A model generated the notes under the pieces. The model saw only the letters and a program-made list of their open reading frames with translations. It was not told where the DNA came from and ran no database searches. Shown in pieces: positions 1-8,529 of a stretch of 64,000 bases of DNA. The first letter of the stretch is position 1. The number at the start of each line of letters is the position of its first letter. The translations under genes were made by a program, and so were the position numbers. The stretch is from Planctomycetaceae bacterium (GTDB lineage Bacteria > Planctomycetota > Planctomycetia > Planctomycetales > Planctomycetaceae): the NCBI GenBank assembly GCA_020638955.1, contig JACKHO010000007.1, positions 62,001 to 126,000 of the forward strand, given 5' to 3'.

Positions 1-1050
1 CTTCAGTTCCTTCGCTTCTTCCAATGCCCGGTTGTCGTATGCTGAACCTTGATAGCTGGCAAAGGTCACATGCGAACCGAGAACGTAAGCGTCTTTGTAA
101 TGCGGGCTGTCGGGATAGTTTTCCCGCAACAAGCGGTAGTCGCGAGCGGCGTCTTCGTAGTTTTTAGAACGCAGGTGGTGGTTCGCCGAGAGCATGAGCG
201 CGTCATCGGCCAAAGGTCCTGTGGGATCGTGCAACCAAATGGACCGCAGCGCCTGCAGGCCGCGTCCGTACGTGTCGAAGGTCGGACGAGTGCGGTCGGT
301 CAAATTTGGGATAATGGCGATTTGTTTGAGTGTGGAAGAATGGTCAGCGAATTTGACCGACTTGCCGGTAAGTTCTTCATTCCCTGCCAGTTGGATTTCC
401 GCTTCCCCTTCGGAGTTGATGTCTTCAGGGAAATCGAGCCAGTAGCGGGCAATGCGGAAAAGTTGTTGCGTGGTCTGATCGAGGTGACGTGTCGAGGGGT
501 AACGGTTCAGCAAGTCGTCATAGCTGTCCTGTGCATCGGTGAAGTCCTCCAACGCGAATTGCGTTTCTGCAATCATGAAGAGTGCATCTTCTTCGATGGG
601 ATCGCCGTTGCTGCTGAAGGGGTCGTAGCGATCACTTCCTTCCATTCCCCACCAGCGTCGCCAGCGTGCACCGGGCGACTCGTAGGTTTTGCGTCGGTCG
701 CGGATGAGTTTTTTGAACAGCTTTTCGGCTGCGGCGTACTCGCCATTTTCGTAGACAGCAACAGCCTGTTCGTACCGTTCGAAATCTGCAGAAATCGCTG
801 ACTCGGGATTGGATCGCAGTTCTTCCTGACGACGTTTCCAACTGAGGGAGTTCAGATTGCGTTCTGTGGGACCGGCAATTCCGCTACTCGCATTTCCTTC
901 TCCAGCGAGGAAAGCAGGCTCCTCAGATTGTCCTCGCATGGACATGCCGGGACCACCAGTACAGCCAGCGAGCGCAGCAAGAAGCAGGAGGCTGAGAGCC
1001 AGACGAGGCTTCTGTTCCTTGAAGCAACTCATGGAAACTGTTTTAGGCAT
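1..1050 (-). CDS. BamD/YfiO-like TPR lipoprotein (3' end outside window)
   Basis: The reading frame runs leftwards from an ATG at 1050 and is still open at base 1, so the C-terminus is missing. The first ~30 residues are a lipoprotein signal: a basic stretch, a leucine/alanine-rich core and the lipobox LAGC followed by TGGPG. The rest is helical, with TPR-like segments (FERYEQAVAVYENGEYAAAEKLF; DALFMIAETQFALEDFTDAQDSYDELLNRYPSTRH; DDALMLSANHHLRSKNYEDAARDYRLLRENYPDS). The 'LNRYPST' and 'RENYPDSP' ends of repeats are typical of outer-membrane assembly lipoprotein BamD/YfiO, a partner of the BAM complex at the outer membrane. It starts 33 bp after the recO stop and is probably co-transcribed with recO and the lipoprotein gene upstream. 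The family call is by resemblance; a generic TPR lipoprotein is the alternative. Confidence 0.75.
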   Translation of the reverse strand, partial: MPKTVSMSCFKEQKPRLALSLLLLAALAGCTGGPGMSMRGQSEEPAFLAGEGNASSGIAGPTERNLNSLSWKRRQEELRSNPESAISADFERYEQAVAVYENGEYAAAEKLFKKLIRDRRKTYESPGARWRRWWGMEGSDRYDPFSSNGDPIEEDALFMIAETQFALEDFTDAQDSYDDLLNRYPSTRHLDQTTQQLFRIARYWLDFPEDINSEGEAEIQLAGNEELTGKSVKFADHSSTLKQIAIIPNLTDRTRPTFDTYGRGLQALRSIWLHDPTGPLADDALMLSANHHLRSKNYEDAARDYRLLRENYPDSPHYKDAYVLGSHVTFASYQGSAYDNRALEEAKELK

Positions 1051-1083
1051 GGTGGGCATCCTGCCCTTCGCAATGACGGAAGG

Positions 1084-1857
1084 CTATCGAAAATTCAAAT
1101 AGGCGAGCATTTTGGGACGTTTGCCAATGACATAACTGATGGCGGAATTCATTACTCGGCGCAGTTCAACCCACTGTTCGGAGCGAATGTTGAGTCGCTG
1201 CACAAATGCGGAACTTGTTTCCTCACTGAGCCGCCGCAGTATTGAAATGACTCCACCTGAAATTGTTGTCTGGTCGTATTCTGGCTTTCCACACTGCTCA
1301 CACAACAGCCCTCCCTGAGATAACCAATACCTTCCTTTGGCACCTGGTTGCACCGGGTTATGGCATAAAACGCAGGCTTCAAAGTCGGGGATATGGCCGG
1401 TCTCCCGGAGAATGGCCAGTTCAAATTGAACAATGTGGATTCTGGGATCGGAAGGGGTCTTGCCGTCGCTGCCCATATCTTCGAGGCCAGCGAGACAGCG
1501 TTCCGTCAATGTAAACAAATTGGGATGGGGGTCATCCGTCTCTGTCATGACGTTCAAAAGTTCGGCCACGTAGTACCCACCATACAAATGCGTAAGGCTG
1601 TTTGCGGGGGGATGAAATCGATGACTGAGCTTTGCTTCCGTCAATAAATGCAGGGAATCGGACGACTTTCGTCGGAACGTTATGTGACAAAGTGAAAGCA
1701 AATCAAGTGCAGAATCGAACGCACTCTTTAACCGCTTGGCCCCCTTGGCAATACAGCAAATCTTGCCGAAATCGCGAGTGAAGAGCGTGACAACCCGGCT
1801 CGACTCGCTGAAGTCAGCTAATCGAATGACAAACGCAGTACTGTTTTCTGCCAACAT
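1084..1857 (-). CDS. recO: DNA repair protein RecO
   Basis: The 257-residue protein begins MLAENSTAFVIRLADFSES, matching the RecO N-terminal OB-fold (family pattern 'ATAIVLRxxDYxExS..vtLFTrexG'), followed by VVTLFTRDFGKICCIAKGAKRLKS. A zinc-binding module CVLCHN...CEQCGK sits near residues 170-200, and the C-terminus is helical, as in RecO. RecO loads RecA on SSB-coated single-stranded DNA together with RecR in the RecF pathway. The frame is open upstream to a TTG at 1878, but the ATG at 1857 gives the family-standard N-terminus. It lies between two lipoprotein genes on the same strand with gaps of 33 and 65 bp. Confidence 0.93.
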   Translation of the reverse strand: MLAENSTAFVIRLADFSESSRVVTLFTRDFGKICCIAKGAKRLKSAFDSALDLLSLCHITFRRKSSDSLHLLTEAKLSHRFHPPANSLTHLYGGYYVAELLNVMTETDDPHPNLFTLTERCLAGLEDMGSDGKTPSDPRIHIVQFELAILRETGHIPDFEACVLCHNPVQPGAKGRYWLSQGGLLCEQCGKPEYDQTTISGGVISILRRLSEETSSAFVQRLNIRSEQWVELRRVMNSAISYVIGKRPKMLAYLNFR

Positions 1858-1922
1858 CGGTGGCGCCAATCGAGCCAAACGAACGCGTTAAACAACCCCT
1901 CGCCAGAATGGGTGGAACTGCG

Positions 1923-2504
1923 TTACCGGGAATAGACCTCATACAGACTTTGCAGGATGGACTGCTCCAGGGCAAGGTCGCGTCCGAGTGGAATCCAACT
2001 GGAGTTGGAAGTTTGCCCGACGACAGGGTCGAGGTCTCGCTGCAAGGGGGCACTCTCCTGAAACGTGGCTGCACCTGCGGAGTTAGCAGCCAGGCCGACA
2101 AGGTTCTCTTTTTCCTTAAATACCGACACGCTCACAAGATATCCGGTCCGTTCCTCACTTGGCTGGAGACTGACGACCACCGTCCGCCGAATCGATTGAG
2201 TCGTCCCTTCGAGGCGATCCGCCATGGTCGCGGCGTCAGGATGCCACGGCTCCATCAGGCTGGCACCGACTCGTGGTTGCGTTTCGATGGTTCTTGCCAG
2301 TCGATTCTCACGGGCAATTTCGAAATGATACGAATGGAGCACATCCACCGCCCGCTCCCAGACAAGGTCGTCGCTGTTTGAAGCCACAAGCAGCGGATTG
2401 GAGAGGGGCGATTGTTGCGCAACGCCACCCATACGCCATCCGGCGCATCCACTCAGGACGGCAACGGTAGCCAATACGAGGAATTTGCGCAATGTCTCCA
2501 CCAA
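1923..2504 (-). CDS. hypothetical lipoprotein
   Basis: The 193-residue protein has a clear lipoprotein signal: MVETLRKFLVLATVAVLSGC, with lipobox LSGC at about residues 17-20. The mature part contains no motif I can name. Its middle (residues 40-130, 'WERAVDVLHSYHFEIARENRLARTIET' then 'RRTVVVSLQPSEERTGYLVSVSVFKE') looks like one alpha/beta domain, as in outer-membrane-associated accessory lipoproteins. It precedes recO and the BamD-like gene on the same strand and probably shares their transcript. Real coding potential is supported by the signal peptide and tight packing; the function is unknown. Confidence 0.8.
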   Translation of the reverse strand: MVETLRKFLVLATVAVLSGCAGWRMGGVAQQSPLSNPLLVASNSDDLVWERAVDVLHSYHFEIARENRLARTIETQPRVGASLMEPWHPDAATMADRLEGTTQSIRRTVVVSLQPSEERTGYLVSVSVFKEKENLVGLAANSAGAATFQESAPLQRDLDPVVGQTSNSSWIPLGRDLALEQSILQSLYEVYSR

Positions 2505-2588
2505 TGCGACGAGTTAACGTGGGGCGGCGCGGAGTCTCGCAGAATTTCCAGAATTGACGCAATATGGAATCAGACTGAGCATCACACG

Positions 2589-2728
2589 GTAGGCCGGACA
2601 GCAGGCCGCAACCAACTGCCGGAACTGCGCAAACGGCAGTAAAGTAGTCCAAGCGTGAATTCCTGATAAACAAGAAATCTGCGGCCGAAGTTCCGGCAAC
2701 ACATCGGTTTGCTTCGGTCCGGCCTACA
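2589..2728. repeat. paired inverted copies of a GTAGGCCGGAC-type repeat unit
   Basis: GTAGGCCGGAC at 2589-2599 has its exact reverse complement GTCCGGCCTAC at 2718-2728. Further in, TGCCGGAACT (left) and AGTTCCGGCA (right) match at nearly the same distance (17 versus 18 bases) from the outer element. The two arms therefore look like two copies of one unit in opposite orientation, around about 45 bp of unique sequence. They fill the 228-bp gap between the kinase gene and the lipoprotein gene. This looks like a repeated extragenic palindromic element; no other copy was seen in the window. Confidence 0.55.
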
Positions 2729-2732
2729 TTTA

Positions 2733-4175
2733 TCAAAAGATATCGAGGCCGGTCAGTTTCAGTTCGACAGAATCGGCATGCTGTGCGATTTCCAGAATGC
2801 TGCGCCGGAGTTCCTCTGCGACAATTGTGCTGCGCGGATACGAATTCACAATGACGAAGAACTCCCTTTCGTCTATGCGGCGAATTGATATGGCGCCGTG
2901 CGAAATCATGGAATTCAGTTTGAGCGCCTCGTAATAGAATTCGGGAACGACCTGACAGCACGTGCTGTAGATTTGGACGAGACGCTCGCTGATGTCGTGT
3001 GGCGTCACTTCGATGTACACCATTTGGCGTCGACCGTCCTGTAGGAGGACATCGGCCTGGAAGCGATCCATCGAGCCGACTCGATTCCACTGGATGTGCG
3101 GTTCGTGCGTGAGTGCTTCTCGCAGAATTGTTTCCAGGTCGTGCGTTTCACCGAGCACCGCCTGCAACAGTTGCACAGCCTCAATACCATCTCGCGGGCG
3201 ATTGGCCGGGGTCTTGTCCAGCATGAGCCCAACGACTTCGGCAACTTCCAGGGGTACGTCCGGGACAATGCGTCGGATGCTTGGAGTCCGTTCGTGAGAA
3301 ATCGCACGAATGAGTTCGTTCATGCTCACGCCGCTGAAGGGGAGATGTCCTGCCAGCATGGAAAACATGCAAACACCCAACGAATACACATCACTTTGTT
3401 TGCTGGCAGCCGACCCCGAAAACAATTCGGGTGCCATGAAGTGCGGCGTACCGGCCAAGCGAGCATCGAGAGCTGGAGCATGCAGGCGTTTACATAATCC
3501 GAAGTCCGCGAGTTTGGGGAGTCCGTTCTGCGCAAGGAGCACGTTGTCTGGCTTCAAATCGCGGTGCAACACACCTTGTCGGTGCGCTGCTGCCAATCCG
3601 TGCGCAATCCCAAGTGTGACCGATGCCGCGCGAAACGGGGGCAATCGTCCCTCGCGCAGCAATGCCTGGAGGGAATGACCGGGCAGGAATTCCATCTCCA
3701 GAAAGTGCAGTCCCTCGTGTTCGCCAATTGCGTGGACCGTGACAATATTCGGGTGCACCAGTGACGCGGCTGCCTGACCTTCAGAATGAAACCGCGACAG
3801 ATATTCGGGCTCATTCGTAACAAGGTGCGGCGAGAGGATTTTGAGAGCGCAAGGACGTCCCAGTTGTCGATGTCGGGCGAGATACACCCAACCCATTCCT
3901 CCGCGACCGAGCAATGTCTTGACGTCGTAGTTGCCAAATTCGCTGTGAGCCAACTCGCTCAGAGCATCCTGGTCGGTGGAAACACGGGTTTCACCACCAG
4001 AGAGAAACTCATCAGACCGAAACAGTAGCGTCGGGATCGATGTGACGGTCGGAGCTGCGACATGCATGCCACAGCGAGGACAAATTTCCGGCCGTCCCGC
4101 GACGGCAAATGCCGCGTTGCAACCGCCACAGTAGACGGTGAGAGGATCGGGTTTCGAATCGCCGGGAGAATTCAC
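2733..4175 (-). CDS. Ser/Thr protein kinase with N-terminal zinc ribbon
   Basis: The 480-residue protein begins at GTG 4175, preceded by a GAGG ribosome-binding sequence. Residues 16-35 hold two CxxC pairs (CGGC, CPRC), a zinc ribbon. The kinase domain covers about 82-345: glycine loop GRGGMG (90-95), lysine 112 in ALKIL, catalytic HRDLKPDN (204-211), DFG (224-226) and APE (248-250). All catalytic residues are present, so it should be an active Hanks-type kinase. There is no transmembrane segment or PASTA repeat, so it is probably cytoplasmic. The last ~130 residues form a separate domain ('RRQMVYIEVTPHDISERL', 'ISIRRIDEREFFVIVNSYPRSTIVAEELRRSI') that resembles YbjN/type III secretion chaperone folds; that assignment is an inference. 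Confidence 0.92.
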   Translation of the reverse strand: MNSPGDSKPDPLTVYCGGCNAAFAVAGRPEICPRCGMHVAAPTVTSIPTLLFRSDEFLSGGETRVSTDQDALSELAHSEFGNYDVKTLLGRGGMGWVYLARHRQLGRPCALKILSPHLVTNEPEYLSRFHSEGQAAASLVHPNIVTVHAIGEHEGLHFLEMEFLPGHSLQALLREGRLPPFRAASVTLGIAHGLAAAHRQGVLHRDLKPDNVLLAQNGLPKLADFGLCKRLHAPALDARLAGTPHFMAPELFSGSAASKQSDVYSLGVCMFSMLAGHLPFSGVSMNELIRAISHERTPSIRRIVPDVPLEVAEVVGLMLDKTPANRPRDGIEAVQLLQAVLGETHDLETILREALTHEPHIQWNRVGSMDRFQADVLLQDGRRQMVYIEVTPHDISERLVQIYSTCCQVVPEFYYEALKLNSMISHGAISIRRIDEREFFVIVNSYPRSTIVAEELRRSILEIAQHADSVELKLTGLDIF

Positions 4176-4280
4176 GCTGATGCCTCGCGCACAATGGTTC
4201 CAATATCGTATTCGAATCGGTGCGCGATTTCTTGGCTCGCCCCCATTTTTCCGAGGAGAATTCCGTCGTGGCGGAAGCGA

Positions 4281-4940
4281 CTATGTAGTCGCTGGCCGGA
4301 TCAGGTTCGACCGCAGCACGCTGAACACTTCACGAACTTCGGCGGGAGTCAACAGGCCTCGTGCTCGTTCTGCGATAAGTGGCGAAACACGGTACTGGGC
4401 CAGCAACTCAAACATGCAGTCGGCTGCGCCTTCTTGAATTCCGTATTCCGCTTTGAGGCTGGTGCACTCTTCCGGCGGGATATCGAGGAACTGACTCAAC
4501 AGCAGGAATGACCCTTCGCCAACGACGTTCAAATGCAGGCGTTGGATTTCTTCCGCCATCCGCTGGTCGCAAACCGCTTTTGCCGTGATGGGACCGGTTC
4601 TCAAAATCCGGCGGGCCGAAATGGCGTCGGTACGAATGACTTGAGCGGCGGTTTCGCAGGCTGCGTACAGTACCGCTTCGTCAACCATTGTGGCTTCGTG
4701 GACTTCACACGACATTTGACGCGACCACGTCAGCAATAACTGGTCGAGCTGGACGCCGGGATGCACGTTTCGCAAGTATGGAACCTGCGTCAAATAACCG
4801 AACGAACGATCGCTCACATTGAGCTGGTCCGCCAGTGCGATTCGTTCCAGTGTATCGAGAAACGCAATCCGGAACGCTGAGTACAGCAATTCACTGGGTG
4901 CGACAGATTGTGAAGAGATGGAGAGCATGTCCTCCAACAT
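4281..4940 (-). CDS. hypothetical protein upstream of kinase
   Basis: The protein is about 219 residues from ATG 4940; TTG 4964 and ATG 4928 (after GGAGGAC) are alternative starts. It is almost entirely helical, with no signal peptide, membrane segment or metal motif. Phrases include 'SELLYSAFRIAFLDTLERIALADQLNVSDRSFGYL', 'VDEAVLYAACETAAQVIR' and 'LLTPAEVREVFSVLRSNLIRP'. I do not recognise a family. It lies 105 bp upstream of the Ser/Thr kinase on the same strand and could share its transcript. A soluble regulatory or kinase-associated role is conceivable but rests on position only. Confidence 0.7.
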   Translation of the reverse strand: MLEDMLSISSQSVAPSELLYSAFRIAFLDTLERIALADQLNVSDRSFGYLTQVPYLRNVHPGVQLDQLLLTWSRQMSCEVHEATMVDEAVLYAACETAAQVIRTDAISARRILRTGPITAKAVCDQRMAEEIQRLHLNVVGEGSFLLLSQFLDIPPEECTSLKAEYGIQEGAADCMFELLAQYRVSPLIAERARGLLTPAEVREVFSVLRSNLIRPATT

Positions 4941-5119
4941 GGCAAAGCCCGTGCCCTCGCACAACAGTCGAATTCTTCAGAAGCCGGGATTCGCGTAACA
5001 AATGCTACTGTAATACGTTGCAACCGATTTGTGCGAACGGCACCCCGCAACCGACAAACTCCACGTGTTGCCGAAAGTCAACACTGCTGGAAAGCAGGTG
5101 TCGACAAAATCAGACATGA

Positions 5120-7846
5120 TTACGAGCCCGAATCGCCTTCGGAACCAGCGTCTGTCGGTTGTGACGGAGCCCCTGTCCCGTCCGTTTCGGGACGGTCGTC
5201 GAATGACATGGCACAAGGCGAAGCTTCGGCACCAAGATACTTGCCAAGTACACCGAATTGCCCGCGATAGAGCATAATGAGATATGCGGGAACGAGAATT
5301 GGCCGGACGACGAACGTGTCGAGCATCACACCGAAGGCGAGGGCGAATCCTAACTGCACCATTCCCAGCAGCGAGCCGCTCATGAGCGAGGCAAATGTCC
5401 CCGCCATGATAATTCCGCAACTGGAGATAATGCTGCCGGTCTTCTGCAGGGCAATGAGGATGCCCTTGATGGTTCCATGCTCATGCTGCTCTTCCGCAAT
5501 ACGGGACATCAACAGGATGTTGTAATCCTCGCCCATCGCGATGAGGATGGTGAAGAGATAAATCGGAACCTTCCAGTCGATACCTGAGAAGCCTGAGGGA
5601 TCGCGGAGATAGAAGAACAGGAAGGTGGCCCCGAGCGACACCAGATAACTGAACACCACACTGACAATGAGGTACGCACAAATCGCGGGGCGACGCAGCA
5701 GCATGACCAGCATGATGTAAACTGAAATGACCACCAGGAGGTCGATGGTAATTTGGTCTCGATCGGTCGAGAGTTTCAAGTCACGAATTCCCGACGTCGG
5801 TCCCAGCGTGAGGATTTCGGCATTCTGCTGCAGCTCTTTCGGCAAGGCATTTCGCACGGCCTTTTCCGCTTCGCTCAACCTCAAAATGCTGTCGCGATCA
5901 AACGGGTCGTCTTCAAAGACAAGGTCCAGTCGCAGAACCTGCCCTTTCACCGGGCTATCCGCATTGGTCGACGTGTACGTCCTGTGCGACTTGCTCCGCA
6001 CGGCGTTGATTCGGAGGACCCGTTGTGGTCCACGGAGTTGGTTCCCTTGCTCATCCTGAGTCTGGAGACGATCCAGAAAATCTGCGGCCTCGTCAGACAA
6101 TCCGTAAGGATTCTCCTGACTCCGGATGTCCTGGATGCGAAATTCATTGGAGACCTTTTTCAGGTTCGTCACAATGAAATTCGACAGTTTTCGAGACTTG
6201 GTGACGTCGCTCAGGTCGACTTGAGGCTCGTCAGTGTCTTCGTCGTCGAAGCCAATTTCGTTTTCATCGAGCGGTGGTTTGTAAGCGAGGATTTCAGTCG
6301 ATGGAAACTTCACCAGCACCGTCGCGGGACCGGTCACGCCAGCATCGAAGTGCTGCTGAACCAGACGAGCGCCGTCGACACTCGGCTCATCATCAGGCAG
6401 GTCGGTCAATAATCCGTAACTCAAATTGCGGCTTTGTATCGAGCCGACAATTGCAAACGGCATCATGACAAGGCACGTGACGAGGAAAATTCGAGTCGAG
6501 TTTTCCTCTAACGACTTCGAAATGAAGTCCCACATTTTTCCGATCAAATCAAACTCGCCAATCGCCTTCCAGAAAGTAGTGGCGGGCAGCCAGCCTGCAT
6601 CGGACTTCAGACGTTCCGTCGGAATGTCGGGCCAGAAGACCCAGCGACCGAGCAGCAGCAGGAACGAGGGAGTGAAGGTCAGTGCGAAGCAGAGGACGAC
6701 GAACAGGCCGAATGAAATAGCAATACCCGCCTGACGAAACTTGCCAAACTCGGCGGCGACCATCATGCCAATGCCGACAATGCTGGTTCCGGCGCTCGTC
6801 GCCAGCGCTGCACCGACGCGTGTAATGGACCGCGCCATGGCTTCTTTGAATGTGGCGCCGTTGTCCAGTTCTTCCTTGTACCTCGCCATGAGGAACAGGC
6901 AGTAATCAACCCCTGCTCCATAGACCACCACGGTGACGTACACTTCCAGACCGGTGAACAGTCCAATGAGTTCTGCGTTGGCCATCAGACGCAGCAAATA
7001 CTTTGTGAGCTCAACCGCCACGCCGACGGTAATGAGCGGAACGAGAGCCAAAAACGGCGAGCGATAAATCAACAGCAGGAGAATGACCACCAGCACCTTG
7101 GTGTACAGTTCCGTCCGGGCACTGCTCTCTGTTTCGGCCCGCAGCATGTCACGTCCCACGGTCGCCGATCCCGACAGTGCGATGACCAGTCCAATCGGCT
7201 TTTGACGCAGAAACTCGTGCGACTCCAGCAACCGCTCCAACCGTGCGACGACCAGACCATTGCGCCGATCGAGGAATTCTGTTTTCAGTTCCAGCACAAT
7301 GAGCGCAGCGCGCTGGTCTGTACTGGTCAGCAGCGGGCCAACGCTGCGGTCCTTGGGGGTGAGTATGTCACGAATGATTTGTTCGCTGGGAGGAAGTTCC
7401 GGAATTCCTTCCCATGACTCCGGATTCGGACTTTGATCTGAATCGTCATAGCCCATGGGACTTCGCGATTTCAGCAACGTCAGTTGCGGCAGGAGTTCGT
7501 TTTCGACGAATTCCCGATCGCGGTCGGTGAGACCGAGTGGTACATCATCCCGCTGCAAAACGACGACAATGCTGCTGCCGAGTGGATCTTGCTGCAGCGA
7601 GGCTCCTTTAGGAGCCTTGTCATCATCGGCTTCGGTCGCCGTCGCAGGAAATGCCTGACGGTACAGTTCCTCCGCCTGTCGACTGCTGCACGTTTCCGGA
7701 AGAAACGTGAACTCGCCATCCATCCACACGTCGAGCCCCTCGGGAGAGAGGACAAAGGCCACCGAGACGAATATCGCCCAGAAAAGAATAATCAGCACCG
7801 GAAACCGGCTGACAATCTCTCCTAGACGACGATACATGGTGGCCAC
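5120..7846 (-). CDS. MMPL/RND-family transporter
   Basis: The 908-residue inner-membrane protein has an internally duplicated RND layout: one N-terminal transmembrane helix (residues 14-34), a periplasmic loop, a block of five helices (about 235-400), a second large periplasmic loop and a final helix block (about 690-870). Typical MMPL segments are 'VYVTVVVYGAGVDYCLFLMARYKEEL' and the equivalent 'TILIAMGEDYNILLMSRIAEEQ', where the acidic residues in transmembrane helices would carry the proton relay. MMPL proteins export lipids or hydrophobic compounds. There is no adjacent adaptor or outer-membrane gene. The frame starts at GTG 7846; ATG 7837 (MYRRLGEIV) is an equally good start. Confidence 0.9.
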   Translation of the reverse strand: MATMYRRLGEIVSRFPVLIILFWAIFVSVAFVLSPEGLDVWMDGEFTFLPETCSSRQAEELYRQAFPATATEADDDKAPKGASLQQDPLGSSIVVVLQRDDVPLGLTDRDREFVENELLPQLTLLKSRSPMGYDDSDQSPNPESWEGIPELPPSEQIIRDILTPKDRSVGPLLTSTDQRAALIVLELKTEFLDRRNGLVVARLERLLESHEFLRQKPIGLVIALSGSATVGRDMLRAETESSARTELYTKVLVVILLLLIYRSPFLALVPLITVGVAVELTKYLLRLMANAELIGLFTGLEVYVTVVVYGAGVDYCLFLMARYKEELDNGATFKEAMARSITRVGAALATSAGTSIVGIGMMVAAEFGKFRQAGIAISFGLFVVLCFALTFTPSFLLLLGRWVFWPDIPTERLKSDAGWLPATTFWKAIGEFDLIGKMWDFISKSLEENSTRIFLVTCLVMMPFAIVGSIQSRNLSYGLLTDLPDDEPSVDGARLVQQHFDAGVTGPATVLVKFPSTEILAYKPPLDENEIGFDDEDTDEPQVDLSDVTKSRKLSNFIVTNLKKVSNEFRIQDIRSQENPYGLSDEAADFLDRLQTQDEQGNQLRGPQRVLRINAVRSKSHRTYTSTNADSPVKGQVLRLDLVFEDDPFDRDSILRLSEAEKAVRNALPKELQQNAEILTLGPTSGIRDLKLSTDRDQITIDLLVVISVYIMLVMLLRRPAICAYLIVSVVFSYLVSLGATFLFFYLRDPSGFSGIDWKVPIYLFTILIAMGEDYNILLMSRIAEEQHEHGTIKGILIALQKTGSIISSCGIIMAGTFASLMSGSLLGMVQLGFALAFGVMLDTFVVRPILVPAYLIMLYRGQFGVLGKYLGAEASPCAMSFDDRPETDGTGAPSQPTDAGSEGDSGS

Positions 7847-7990
7847 TCAATCGGCTCGAAACCGGAAATGTCATCAACTGGCGTGTTGTGTAAACACGAA
7901 AAGCGGTGACGACATTCTGGCAGAGGCATAGTTCAACGGGTGGAGGGAACAGGGGAAAGCAGCGAGTACAGAAATCTATTGCCGTTTGGA

Positions 7991-8458
7991 TTAGGCGTCT
8001 TTTTCGTCATCCGCACAGACCCATTTGTCGAGTCCGGTGCTGTAGGAGACGAGCTCTTCTGGAGTGAAGTAAATGGCAATTTCCCGCTCGGCGGCTTCGG
8101 GGCCGTCGCTGCCGTGGACGAGGTTCATCTGTCGCGACACGCCAAAGTCACCGCGGATGGTTCCGGGGGCCGACTCGCGTCCGTTGGTAGCACCGAGCAT
8201 GCCACGCACAACCTGCACAGCTCCCGGTCCTTCAGCAACCAGCGCCACAACCGGGCCGCTGGTAATGAACTCTTCGAGCAGTGGGTAGAACGGTTTGGTA
8301 ACGTGTTCTTCGTAGTGCTTCGCGGCGAGTTCGGAGGTGACTTGCAGCATTTTCATGCCGACAATTTTCAATCCCCGATCTTCCAAACGGGCCAACAGTC
8401 GCCCACACAAACGGCGTTCCACGGCATCGGGCTTGAACAGAATAAACGTACGCTGCAT
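7991..8458 (-). CDS. ndk: nucleoside diphosphate kinase
   Basis: The 155-residue protein has the family's length and hallmark segments: N-terminal FILFKPDAVERRLCGRLL, 'PFYPLLEEFITSGPVVALV', 'RGMLGATNGRESAPGTIRGDFG' and the active-site NLVHGSD with catalytic His115. It transfers the gamma phosphate of ATP to NDPs through a phosphohistidine intermediate, balancing the NTP and dNTP pools. It lies 71 bp downstream of carA on the same strand, so both nucleotide-metabolism genes may be co-transcribed. An 8-bp hairpin (8504-8526) sits between them. Confidence 0.97.
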   Translation of the reverse strand: MQRTFILFKPDAVERRLCGRLLARLEDRGLKIVGMKMLQVTSELAAKHYEEHVTKPFYPLLEEFITSGPVVALVAEGPGAVQVVRGMLGATNGRESAPGTIRGDFGVSRQMNLVHGSDGPEAAEREIAIYFTPEELVSYSTGLDKWVCADDEKDA

Positions 8459-8529
8459 TGTCTTTGTCTTGTTTCTAATGTCGTTTTGATACGGAATTCG
8501 AAGTGTCGCACTTTCGGCGTGCGACAGAG

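Noticed and set aside
2308..3090. 260-codon frame on the minus strand crossing the kinase gene end and the intergenic repeat
   Set aside because: It overlaps two supported genes in other frames and has no recognisable protein character.
8504..8526. 8-bp hairpin between carA and ndk
   Set aside because: No U-tract on the transcribed strand; too short to call a terminator or a riboswitch.
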